The notes under the pieces are model-generated. The model did not search any database, was not told where the DNA came from, and saw only the letters and a list, made by a program, of their open reading frames with translations. DNA of 64,000 nucleotides from Chitinophaga sp. YR573 (GTDB lineage: Bacteria > Bacteroidota > Bacteroidia > Chitinophagales > Chitinophagaceae): positions 637,199 through 701,198 of the forward strand of contig NZ_FOJF01000001.1 in assembly GCF_900110995.1 (NCBI RefSeq), read 5' to 3'. The translations under genes and the position numbers were made by a program. This document shows, piece after piece, positions 16,407-24,188 of this stretch. The stretch's first letter is position 1. Every line of letters begins with the position of its first letter.

Positions 16407-17105
16407 ATGAAATGCATAATACTAGAGGATAACCCCCAGGATCTGGAATTAATACGATGGTATATTACGCAGGAAAGCAGTCTTGAACTGAAAGAATCAT
16501 TTACTTCCGTTCCCGATGCACTTTCTTACATAAATGAATTTGAGCCCCCACTCCTCTTTATGGATATTGATATGCCGGTAATAAAAGGCATTGATCTTTA
16601 TAAAAAACTACAATACCATCCTATCTGTGTTTTTGTAACAGCCCATAGTGAATATGCAATAGAAAGTTATGAAACACAGGCATTCGACTTCATTTTAAAA
16701 CCCCTTACAGCCAATCGTTTTAACCGCTGTGTCAATCGCCTTAAAGAATATGAACAATTAAAAAAACGGGCTGATCTCTACGATACCTTATTCGAATCAC
16801 AAAGCATAATGATTAAAGAGGGCTCCACTGTACACAGGGTACCATTAAATGATATTATTTATATTGAGGCACTGAACGACTATAGCAAGGTAGTTACTAA
16901 AACAAAGAACTATATTACACTCAGCAAACTGAAACACTTTTTAGAAAAATTACCCAAAAAAGATTTCATCAGGATTCACCGCAGTTATGCAGTCGCTAAA
17001 CAATCAATTGAACTCATAAGCGGGAACGAATTAAAAATCGCAGGACAACAATTACCCATTGGTAAAACATTCCGTCTAAGCCTCAAAATGGAATTCACTT
17101 CTTAA
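16407..17105 (+). CDS. LytTR-family response regulator
   Basis: A two-component regulator of 232 residues. The ATG at 16407 is preferred to a TTG six bases upstream. The receiver domain (about 1-120) has the acidic pocket EDN (about 7-9), the phospho-acceptor Asp in LLFMDIDMP (about 53), the Thr/Ser in FVTAHSE and the Lys in FILKPL. The LytTR DNA-binding domain (about 135-232) shows IIYIEALNDYSKV, FIRIHRSYAV and the terminal LPIGKTFR. LytTR domains bind pairs of short direct repeats about 21 bp apart, and such a pair lies at 19121-19151. The gene precedes a small peptide gene and a sensor kinase on the same strand. Confidence 0.93.
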   Translation: MKCIILEDNPQDLELIRWYITQESSLELKESFTSVPDALSYINEFEPPLLFMDIDMPVIKGIDLYKKLQYHPICVFVTAHSEYAIESYETQAFDFILKPLTANRFNRCVNRLKEYEQLKKRADLYDTLFESQSIMIKEGSTVHRVPLNDIIYIEALNDYSKVVTKTKNYITLSKLKHFLEKLPKKDFIRIHRSYAVAKQSIELISGNELKIAGQQLPIGKTFRLSLKMEFTS

Positions 17106-17127
17106 CATACCCCCAAATAAAAATCAC

Positions 17128-17316
17128 ATGAAATCTATCAAAATTAAATCACTTACTAAAAACAAACAGATCATTACAGACCTGGAAGATCCACTAAAGG
17201 AAGTTATCCAACAGGCTGAGGGTATTAAAAAAATCCCTTCTCCGCCGCCTCCACCTAAAGGACATTTACACGATATACTAAAAAACCTGAAGTTTAAAAA
17301 CCAGTTTGATAAGTAG
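17128..17316 (+). CDS. Small 62-residue protein between regulator and kinase
   Basis: A short basic-then-acidic protein with no signal peptide. The N-terminal part is Lys/Ile-rich (MKSIKIKSLTKNKQIITDLE), the middle has a PSPPPPPK run (about 38-45), and the C-terminus is basic (NLKFKNQFDK). It lies 22 nt behind the LytTR gene, and its TAG stop is 1 nt before the kinase ATG at 17318, so it is almost certainly in the same transcript and translated. The N-terminus resembles leaders of Bacteroidetes ribosomally made peptides, but no modification enzyme is nearby and no Cys is present. The role is unknown: signalling peptide or kinase accessory are options. Confidence 0.6.
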   Translation: MKSIKIKSLTKNKQIITDLEDPLKEVIQQAEGIKKIPSPPPPPKGHLHDILKNLKFKNQFDK

Positions 17317-17317
17317 T

Positions 17318-19117
17318 ATGAGCAGGATCATTCTAATCCTGTTTTTTTTATCAACAGGCTTTTGCAGCCTCGCTCAAAACAAATTTAAAAAGCTGGTATT
17401 CGCAGCTTATGATAGCAGTATGCATGGTCAATACCGTGCAGCCATCAATTTATTACATACAGCCGCTGCTTTAAAAGGGAAGGATACCGGTTATAATGAA
17501 TCAATAAATCTATATTATGGCAACAATTACGAAGCTTTAAATAAAATTGATTCAAGTATCTATTATTACGGAGAAGCATTAAAATATTACGAAGGCACAA
17601 AAGATTATGCCTCCATGGCTTTTATCTATAACCATCTTGGTTCGGCAGAAATTAATTTCACAAAGAGATATGATAAAGCAATAGATTATTTCAAGAGACA
17701 GATCAATTATTCGCTGTTACAAAAAGACAGTAGTAACCTGTTTGATTGTTATAATAATATTGGCATTGCTTACAAGATCATCCACCAATATGATTCAGCA
17801 CTTGCTTATTTTAATAAGGTATCTGCCAACAATTCTACTTACAACACTTCCAGGGACAGGGCACTGCTATTTACAGCAGATACATACTCTTTATTGAAGC
17901 AGTATGAACGGGCATTGAACTATTATAATAAAGCAATTGATATACTGCTATCTCTAAATGATAGCGCTTATCTGTTTATCGGTTATCTCAATAAGGGAGA
18001 TTGCCTGATGAAACAGGACCGCTTTACAGAAAGCATGTCCAGTTTGAAGCAGGCGCAAAAATACATCAATGCTGCTGTTAGTGATAATGATACAAAAGTA
18101 TTATATCATAATCTTGCTTATGTGTATAACAATACCGGCGATTATAAAAACGCTTTTTTCTATAAAAACCTTGAAGCTGTTTTAAAAGACAGTATCAACA
18201 CTGCCGACATTGAACAGGCTGCAGCTGAAGCAGATGCCAAATTTGAGGTACGCAGGAACCATGACAGCCTGTTGATAAGCCGGCAAAACCTTACACTATC
18301 AAAAGATCAGTCCAGCGTAAGACAACGTAATTTTATCATCGTACTCATTATTGCCATAGCTATCAGCCTGCTGGCCTTCCTTGCTTTCAGGAACCTTGGC
18401 ATTCGTAAAAGAGCGAATCAGAAACTGGAACTGGAAAAGCTGAAAGTGGAAACACTGGCAGCCGAACTGGAAGAAGCCAATCAAACAAAAGCAAAACTCT
18501 TCTCGATTATCAGTCATGATCTCCGCAGTCCTATCAGCTCATTATATGCGCTGTTTAAACTAAAGGAAATAAAAGCCGGTGAAGAGAGTGAGGAAAACGA
18601 GCAGGTAACCCAACTGCTGGATACCATGGAAGATCTGCTGATCTGGAGCAAGAGTCAGATGAACAAATTTACCCTTCAGCCAGTCATGTTACTGGTGCAC
18701 GATGTTTATCAGGAACTGATCAGATTATACCATGATGTAGCTGAAGAAAGACATATCACTATTGTAGATAACACAACAACCGAAGTAAAAATCCGTACAG
18801 ATGAAAATCTCCTGAAAACAATCTTACGCAATATAATCTCCAATGCAATTAATCACGCATTGCCACATTCTACCATCATAATGAATGCCGGTGCTACTGA
18901 TAAAGGCATTATCTGTTCTATCATAAATGAGGCAGACAAAATTACGTTTGAACTGCTTGAACTCAAATTACTGCATGCATCTCCTGATAGTGGAAGCAAC
19001 GGCCTGGGGCTCTTTCTTACAAAAGAATTTATACAGAAACTGCATGCTACTATTGATCTGACATATACCAACGGCCATATCACGCTACAGATCTATATCC
19101 CCTTTTTACCTGCTTAA
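17318..19117 (+). CDS. Membrane TPR-containing sensor histidine kinase
   Basis: 599 residues from the ATG at 17318. A signal peptide (MSRIILILFFLSTGFCSLAQ) leads into a periplasmic run of TPR repeats (about 35-300), then one membrane helix (about 339-357, FIIVLIIAIAISLLAFLAF), a coiled-coil (about 362-392) and HisKA with the phospho-acceptor His in SIISHDLRSPI (about 400). The ATPase domain has an N-box (NIISNAINHA, about 509-518) and a G2 loop (GSNGLGLFL, about 565-573), but the G1 DxGxG motif is replaced by NEADKI. It presumably phosphorylates the LytTR regulator encoded just upstream. LytTR regulators more often pair with LytS-type kinases, so a HisKA partner is worth noting. Confidence 0.9.
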   Translation: MSRIILILFFLSTGFCSLAQNKFKKLVFAAYDSSMHGQYRAAINLLHTAAALKGKDTGYNESINLYYGNNYEALNKIDSSIYYYGEALKYYEGTKDYASMAFIYNHLGSAEINFTKRYDKAIDYFKRQINYSLLQKDSSNLFDCYNNIGIAYKIIHQYDSALAYFNKVSANNSTYNTSRDRALLFTADTYSLLKQYERALNYYNKAIDILLSLNDSAYLFIGYLNKGDCLMKQDRFTESMSSLKQAQKYINAAVSDNDTKVLYHNLAYVYNNTGDYKNAFFYKNLEAVLKDSINTADIEQAAAEADAKFEVRRNHDSLLISRQNLTLSKDQSSVRQRNFIIVLIIAIAISLLAFLAFRNLGIRKRANQKLELEKLKVETLAAELEEANQTKAKLFSIISHDLRSPISSLYALFKLKEIKAGEESEENEQVTQLLDTMEDLLIWSKSQMNKFTLQPVMLLVHDVYQELIRLYHDVAEERHITIVDNTTTEVKIRTDENLLKTILRNIISNAINHALPHSTIIMNAGATDKGIICSIINEADKITFELLELKLLHASPDSGSNGLGLFLTKEFIQKLHATIDLTYTNGHITLQIYIPFLPA

Positions 19118-19120
19118 ATT

Positions 19121-19151
19121 CGTTTACAGATTATTTCATCACGTTTACAGA
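19121..19151 (+). promoter_or_regulatory. Candidate LytTR-binding direct repeat
   Basis: CGTTTACAGA occurs at 19121-19130 and again at 19142-19151, a period of 21 bp (two helical turns). Known LytTR targets are two roughly 9-bp direct repeats with about 12 bp between. It lies 76-106 bp upstream of the first gene of the four-gene operon and just after the kinase stop. A one-mismatch -7 box, TACTTTCG, sits at 19182-19189. Confidence 0.6.
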
Positions 19152-19226
19152 ATAAAACAGGAAACGCCTGCTTTACGTTCCTACTTTCGATACCATAACA
19201 ATTAATCACCCCAAAAAAAAAATGTT

Positions 19227-20831
19227 ATGGCAGACGTAATGAAAGTACTTAATGATCTCAAGTACAAAGCTGTAGGCGTTGACCCCAACACCAAAAAAAT
19301 GCCCGAAGGGTATTTTGTATCTTTTCGCCCCATTGGGTTACCGGTACCTGAAGAAGATTTTAAAAATCCCTGGACTCCTACCGGCTCCAACCTGAAACAG
19401 ATCCTTGATTCGAAACCTAAAGCACCGGGAAGTGGTAATACTACGGGCCAGGACCCCACTACGGTAGCGTCAGTATCAGCCAGTAAACAACTGGATGATA
19501 TGCAATTTATGAGCGCCAATATCGGAGCAAGTATGCAGGCATTTCTGCAAACCTTTATGCTCACCGATTCCAAGATTGTGATGGATTCTTCCTATCGCGT
19601 TGCACCAGGCACAAGCAAAGTCAATGATAGCTGGTTTGCTATCATCAATGGCGCCAATGGGATCGCCCCCGATCTGGAACTGAACGACGACATGAAAAAA
19701 GCCCTTGACAAAGCACATGCTACTTTAATGGACAGCAACGGCGATGCTACTATGCATTATGAAAAATACCTGCAATACCGCGATGGATACCAGACTGCCG
19801 TGCGCACCAGGGATAAACAGTATGCCAATGCGCTTTCTGATCCTATGAAATTACAAATGTGGCCGATACAGGGTAAAACCTACCAGGACGATGTGGATTT
19901 TGCATGGGACCAATGGCAATCTTTTGGTTTTAAACAGGAGATTGATGAAGCCATTGCAGTGTTAGCCAGTCAGGGTATAGATCCGGCCATATTACTAATC
20001 GCCAGGTCTAAACACAAATATGAAAACAGCCTGGTAAATATTCCTTCTGTAGGGAATATCCCTTATACCTTTATGAGCCCTTCCAAATGGTATTCTGCCA
20101 CTGGCGCCGATGGATGGAACAGTTATTCTCAGTCCGATTTTCACTCAGAATCACATTTTGATACCCAAACCACTCATACTGATGCCGGTGGTGGTTTCAG
20201 CATAGGCTTCTTTTCTATTGGAGGAGGAGGTTCTTCCGATAAAACACAAACATCACTGAACATTCAGACAGAAGGACTGACCATCGAATTTGAGTATGCA
20301 GTGGCAGACATTCAACGTCCATGGCTGGATACTACCTTACTGAATCTCAATAACTGGTTCCTGGTGGGTGATTACCCTGCCAGCTGTATCTCTGATGGCA
20401 CATTTAACCAGCAGTTCAAACTGAATAATCCAACTGAAATGTTATTCCTTCCTTCAGTTGTTACCAGCTTTATTCTCGCCAGGAATGTAGTGATCAAATG
20501 GAACAAAAAATCCAAAGATATTGAAACGTTAAATACGGCATCTTCCGGTGGAGGGTCCATAGGTTTTGGACCATTCTCTGTATGCGCTCATCACAGCGAA
20601 TCTCACGCCAAAAGAGATTTTACGTTTGATGAGAATAGCCAGGGGATCTCTATTGAAGGCGTACAGGTGATTGGTTATGTATCTACCATCATGCCCGGAT
20701 CTCCAAAGAAAAACGGCAAGGATTTTATGCAGAAGAAAAAAGAGGAACAGCCAAAGGCTGCACCAGCCACTACTCCTTCTGGCACACCAGCAACTCCTGC
20801 TGCTCAACCAGCGCCGGCACCTGTTAAGTAA
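19227..20831 (+). CDS. Unknown cytosolic protein with C-terminal RPW domain
   Basis: 534 residues, no signal peptide, family not recognised. The N-terminal segment (about 20-45: YFVSFRPIGLPVPEEDF) resembles the start of the next gene's product. A largely helical middle follows. Two glycine-rich blocks, GGGFSIGFFSIGGGGSS (about 324-340) and GGGSIGFGPFSV (about 441-452), look like repeats of one hairpin unit. Between and around them lies a domain shared with the next protein: EFEYAVADIQRPWLDTTLL, a W about ten residues on, an NNPTEMLFLP block, ILARNVVIKW and a closing IEGVQVIGYVSTIMP. The C-terminal 35 residues are Pro/Ala/Lys-rich and probably disordered. It is the first gene of a four-gene operon. 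Confidence 0.7.
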   Translation: MADVMKVLNDLKYKAVGVDPNTKKMPEGYFVSFRPIGLPVPEEDFKNPWTPTGSNLKQILDSKPKAPGSGNTTGQDPTTVASVSASKQLDDMQFMSANIGASMQAFLQTFMLTDSKIVMDSSYRVAPGTSKVNDSWFAIINGANGIAPDLELNDDMKKALDKAHATLMDSNGDATMHYEKYLQYRDGYQTAVRTRDKQYANALSDPMKLQMWPIQGKTYQDDVDFAWDQWQSFGFKQEIDEAIAVLASQGIDPAILLIARSKHKYENSLVNIPSVGNIPYTFMSPSKWYSATGADGWNSYSQSDFHSESHFDTQTTHTDAGGGFSIGFFSIGGGGSSDKTQTSLNIQTEGLTIEFEYAVADIQRPWLDTTLLNLNNWFLVGDYPASCISDGTFNQQFKLNNPTEMLFLPSVVTSFILARNVVIKWNKKSKDIETLNTASSGGGSIGFGPFSVCAHHSESHAKRDFTFDENSQGISIEGVQVIGYVSTIMPGSPKKNGKDFMQKKKEEQPKAAPATTPSGTPATPAAQPAPAPVK

Positions 20832-20853
20832 TCAGAAAATAAATTCCCCAAAA

Positions 20854-20891
20854 CAACATTCAAAAGAAAGTATACTTTCTTTTGAATGTTG
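20854..20891. repeat. Perfect 38-bp palindrome inside the operon
   Basis: The 19-nt half CAACATTCAAAAGAAAGTA (20854-20872) is followed at once by its exact reverse complement (20873-20891), with no spacer. In RNA it would form a 17-bp or longer hairpin between the first two genes of the operon. It lacks a T-run, so it may be a partial terminator or a processing/stability element that sets the ratio of the two related products. Confidence 0.85.
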
Positions 20892-20905
20892 ACTAATTCC
20901 TTATT

Positions 20906-22147
20906 ATGGACATCAATAATCTCATGGAAAATGTGCGTGCATTTTTTTCCGGGCAATATAAAGGTGTAGAGAACTCCAATTCCTTTATCTCTTTCGAACC
21001 TCTCGGAAGTATGATAGATCCATCAGATTTTATGGATGATAACAACGCGTTATCGGATCTCAAGGCAATTGAACAACTTTCTATATTAGGTGACCGCCTT
21101 CCGCATATAGAAGAAGTTTTTATACCTGATACAGGCCGCCTGAGCAGCGCTTATGAAACACTCATCGAAAGCGCTGTTTTTTCAGGTGCGAAGATTATAG
21201 CAGAAGACAAATCCAGCTATATCGCCCGTTTTAGTGAAGAAAAATCAGAGGCCCTGTTAAAGCTGGACGAAGGGAGAAAAGCTTCTATCAACATGCCGGA
21301 AGGAAGTTATCTGCCTGTATACGGCTTCCCTAAAAAATGGTATGATATAAGCAGCCCTTTCTGGGTAAATAAAACTTTTTCCGCTACTGAAACACCGCCG
21401 CCGTCAACACCCGCCCCTCCCCCTGGCAAAAGGCCCTTTTTAGGATGGAGAACAAAACTGATGGTGGACCCTCAAACGTTGATCACACCAGATATCAGTG
21501 CCTCACCTGCCGTAACCCAGTCTGCTAAATTAAACATTCCATTGCGTGCACGGTTTCAGCGTGTTAACAGACCCCTTAACGTTGCTACCACTATCAGACC
21601 CATCGCATTGAATGCAACTGTAAATCCGGTAGCGGTTAAACCTTCAATGGAAATGCGAAACTTAAATCTTTTAAATAAGATAAATTTTTCTGACAGAATC
21701 CGTGTTACCCAACAGTTAGTAAAAGATGATACAGCCAATGTAGCACCTGTACATTCCAATGCTTTTTCTATGTCGTTTGATTACTGTCTGGTATACCTGG
21801 AAAGGCCATGGTTCAATACATCGCTATTTACTTTTTCAAATATGTGGTATAGCCTTTCATTACAGGAAAATTTCTTTTCCAATGGTATTAAAGATGAGAG
21901 TAACAACGGCATACTGAAGTGTATTCCAACAGCCATGATCCTGATAAAAAATTTAAAAATAACAGCTGCCTGGACAGACGATGATAAGGCTAATGCAAAA
22001 AACAGTATTAGTCTGGGAGTATTTAATCTGAACAACAGTGAATTTATCGACAATGCACTGATCACACCCGGTATGCAGATAATTGGCTGGATGTGCGAAG
22101 TATTACCCAAGCTACCGGCTCAGGGAGATCCAAACATTATATCATAA
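20906..22147 (+). CDS. Second RPW-domain protein, paralogue of the preceding gene
   Basis: 413 residues, no signal peptide. Its start (SNSFISFEPLGSMIDPSDF) parallels the start of the upstream protein, and residues about 275-405 align with that protein's C-terminal domain: MSFDYCLVYLERPWFNTSLF, NMWYSL, IPTAMILIKNLKITAAW and LITPGMQIIGWMCEVLPK. A Pro-rich linker (TPPPSTPAPPPGK, about 161-173) separates an N-terminal part from the rest. The glycine-rich hairpin blocks of the paralogue are missing here (only SISLGVFNLNNS at the second position). The pair looks like two subunits derived from a duplication. Function unknown. Confidence 0.68.
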   Translation: MDINNLMENVRAFFSGQYKGVENSNSFISFEPLGSMIDPSDFMDDNNALSDLKAIEQLSILGDRLPHIEEVFIPDTGRLSSAYETLIESAVFSGAKIIAEDKSSYIARFSEEKSEALLKLDEGRKASINMPEGSYLPVYGFPKKWYDISSPFWVNKTFSATETPPPSTPAPPPGKRPFLGWRTKLMVDPQTLITPDISASPAVTQSAKLNIPLRARFQRVNRPLNVATTIRPIALNATVNPVAVKPSMEMRNLNLLNKINFSDRIRVTQQLVKDDTANVAPVHSNAFSMSFDYCLVYLERPWFNTSLFTFSNMWYSLSLQENFFSNGIKDESNNGILKCIPTAMILIKNLKITAAWTDDDKANAKNSISLGVFNLNNSEFIDNALITPGMQIIGWMCEVLPKLPAQGDPNIIS

Positions 22148-22165
22148 CATTAAAATATTAACCCC

Positions 22166-23419
22166 ATGAACGACATAACAACAAGGGTATTGGATGAACT
22201 CAATACCATACCCGGAACAACTGCAAGACCCGGACTTTCCAGAATAGAAGAATCAAAACCTTTTATATACGAATTCATACAAAGATATTTTGCAGAAGAC
22301 TTTGACAAGGCAGCTGCCATGAACAACGATGAACTCTTTGCGTATCTGCAAACCCTGGATAAAAGGATACTGGATTTCAGTTTTGATACACAGGAAAAAC
22401 CGGTTCGCTTTACCACTGTAGAAGATACCTCTGTTAATGAACAAACATTATTATTGACAGATAATCAAACACAGCCGGATTTTGAAACGATCATACTGGA
22501 AAGGGATGGAGATGTAGTTCCCAAATTAGTAGCGGTAAGCCTGCCAGCTTCATTAGACCTGTCTTCATTTACAGAAGGTGGAGGTCTTCCATTTCATGTT
22601 TTTTTCCATCCTACATTAGGGCAGAACATCGCATCCTATTATACTGCCGTTAATCAACCCGGAAGAGAATCTCTTAAAGATACAATTGACGGGAATTATT
22701 CACCTTATGGCTGGGACTTTTTATTCTTTATTATTCTGCGGAATTTATCTTATCAGGCCAATACAAATATCAATGCAAACAATGTTATCAACGAATGGGC
22801 AGGTAAAGGTCTGCTCTACCAGATAGCGAATGCAGAGAAAAACGTGATCAATATTATCCCTGTACTCGATCCGCAAAAAAATGGCGGCGATTTTGAAAAG
22901 CCGGATAGTCATTTGCAGATATTAAAAGAAGTACAACAGTTTTTGCTTAACCGGCTGGGAGACGTAAATGACAACCTGTTACCAGTAGGTAAGTGTGCAG
23001 TTTCAGCTTTCAGCAGCGGACATCTATGTAGTAATAATCTCCTGCAGGCTTCCGGGAACAACAACTTCAGCGAATTCTACGGAGATACCCTGCAGGAAGT
23101 ATACATGTTTGATGCACCGGTACAAACTAACGACAACTGGGTACAACTTGCAAATGCCTGGGCACAGAAATATGGTGACGAGAAAGTAGTCAGGGCATAT
23201 TCACAGTGGACTCCCACAAACGTGAACCTGTTACTGGCTAAAGGACAGGCGATCAGGAACAGTAAACTGGTCCTGAACAGTGATAATCCAAATCGCTCCT
23301 TTGCCCTGCTTGGACAGCCGTTTTTTAAAGATATTATCAGCAACTCCGACTGGCAGGCAATGCATCAGGCAATTCCTTCACTGATGCTGAATGATGCTTT
23401 ATCAAGAAGTCAATTTTAA
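22166..23419 (+). CDS. Alpha/beta-hydrolase-like protein of the four-gene operon
   Basis: 417 residues, no signal peptide. It has the features of an alpha/beta hydrolase fold: a strand leading to FHVFFHPTLG (about 148-157), a candidate nucleophile elbow AVSAFSSGH (about 276-284, AFSSG in place of the usual GxSxG), a later VYMFDAP (about 313-319) that could hold the acidic residue, and an AMHQAIPS near the end (about 394-401) for the catalytic His. The first 110 residues are a separate, acidic, helical region. It lies 18 nt behind the second RPW gene. Lipase/esterase activity is possible but unproven; a non-catalytic relative is the main alternative. Confidence 0.6.
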   Translation: MNDITTRVLDELNTIPGTTARPGLSRIEESKPFIYEFIQRYFAEDFDKAAAMNNDELFAYLQTLDKRILDFSFDTQEKPVRFTTVEDTSVNEQTLLLTDNQTQPDFETIILERDGDVVPKLVAVSLPASLDLSSFTEGGGLPFHVFFHPTLGQNIASYYTAVNQPGRESLKDTIDGNYSPYGWDFLFFIILRNLSYQANTNINANNVINEWAGKGLLYQIANAEKNVINIIPVLDPQKNGGDFEKPDSHLQILKEVQQFLLNRLGDVNDNLLPVGKCAVSAFSSGHLCSNNLLQASGNNNFSEFYGDTLQEVYMFDAPVQTNDNWVQLANAWAQKYGDEKVVRAYSQWTPTNVNLLLAKGQAIRNSKLVLNSDNPNRSFALLGQPFFKDIISNSDWQAMHQAIPSLMLNDALSRSQF

Positions 23420-23438
23420 CACTTAAAAAATAACAATC

Positions 23439-23885
23439 ATGAAAATTACATTTTACAGATCTCCTGATGAACAAGAAGGAACAGATACGGATGTTAGCAC
23501 TACAACTACCGCAGAAGATCCTTCATTCCTTATTCCAACCGAGAACACATGGGTGAGTGATGACGGTGGCACCACGCTCATTTCTGATCCTGTACAGGGA
23601 GTACCGTATGATTTCTGCATCACCATCGCCAACAATGGTAAAACCGATTCAGGCAGCTTTATGGTGAAATTTGTACTGAGTGGTGATCAGGACCCGGCCT
23701 TAGAACTGCCAACTGAAGAAATAGGCAGTCTGTCTCCTGGCGCCAGTATGCTGGCAGTAGTACATTATGGAGCTTTTGAAAACAAATTCGGGATCTTCCA
23801 TGTTCAGGCAACAGTATATACAGCGGACGGAAACAAGGCGATCAGTACCGATCTCGGATTTGACTTTACAATTCATTCACTTTAA
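23439..23885 (+). CDS. Small CARDB/Ig-like domain protein
   Basis: 148 residues with no signal peptide. After an acidic Thr-rich stretch (about 8-26), residues about 40-148 form a single beta-sandwich of CARDB type: YDFCITIANNGKTDSGSF, then VKFVLSGD, a LSPGAS turn and a FHVQATVYTADGN strand pair. Such domains mediate adhesion or protein-protein contacts. It is the last gene of the operon (19-nt gap) and could be a structural partner of the RPW proteins; this is inferred from position only. Confidence 0.65.
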   Translation: MKITFYRSPDEQEGTDTDVSTTTTAEDPSFLIPTENTWVSDDGGTTLISDPVQGVPYDFCITIANNGKTDSGSFMVKFVLSGDQDPALELPTEEIGSLSPGASMLAVVHYGAFENKFGIFHVQATVYTADGNKAISTDLGFDFTIHSL

Positions 23886-23896
23886 ACAATTGTATC

Positions 23897-24175
23897 TTTA
23901 AAAAAGGGCTGTACTCAATGGTAGTGCCTCAGTTTGATTACATAATCTTCGTGGCAGATGTTATTGATCATAAATACACCTTATCTGACGTGAATATTAG
24001 GTGAAGTTAAATTGAAAAACAAATCCTGAGCCCATATTCCAAAGCTAAATCAGAGAACTAAACAGTCAGATGCAGTGTATTTATGATCAATAACATCTGC
24101 CAGTCTACGCTGTCATAATATTCAAACTGAGTTACTACCTACTCAAAAGTAATTTGAGTACGGCCTTTTTTTAAA
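23897..24175. mobile_element. MITE-like 279-bp element with long inverted-repeat arms
   Basis: The ends are 22-nt imperfect terminal inverted repeats (TTTAAAAAAGGGCTGTACTC and two further bases at 23897-23918; its mirror at 24154-24175). Further in, CTCAGTTTGA recurs inverted, and a perfect 27-bp inverted repeat pairs 23953-23979 with 24075-24101 (starting GGCAGATGTTATTGATCATA). About 95 bp in the middle is unpaired. No open reading frame of note lies inside. The whole could fold into one long imperfect hairpin. It follows the four-gene operon and ends at the next gene's promoter. Confidence 0.65.
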
Positions 24176-24184
24176 CTAATTTTG
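24153..24184 (+). promoter_or_regulatory. Complete -33/-7 promoter at the edge of the MITE-like element
   Basis: TTTG (24153-24156), 20 nt, then TAATTTTG (24177-24184): a full match to the Bacteroidetes TTTG-N19/20-TAnnTTTG promoter. The -33 box lies at the element's right terminal repeat. The -7 box ends 4 bp before the ATG at 24189, so the transcript would be leaderless or nearly so. Confidence 0.6.
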
Positions 24185-24188
24185 CTAC

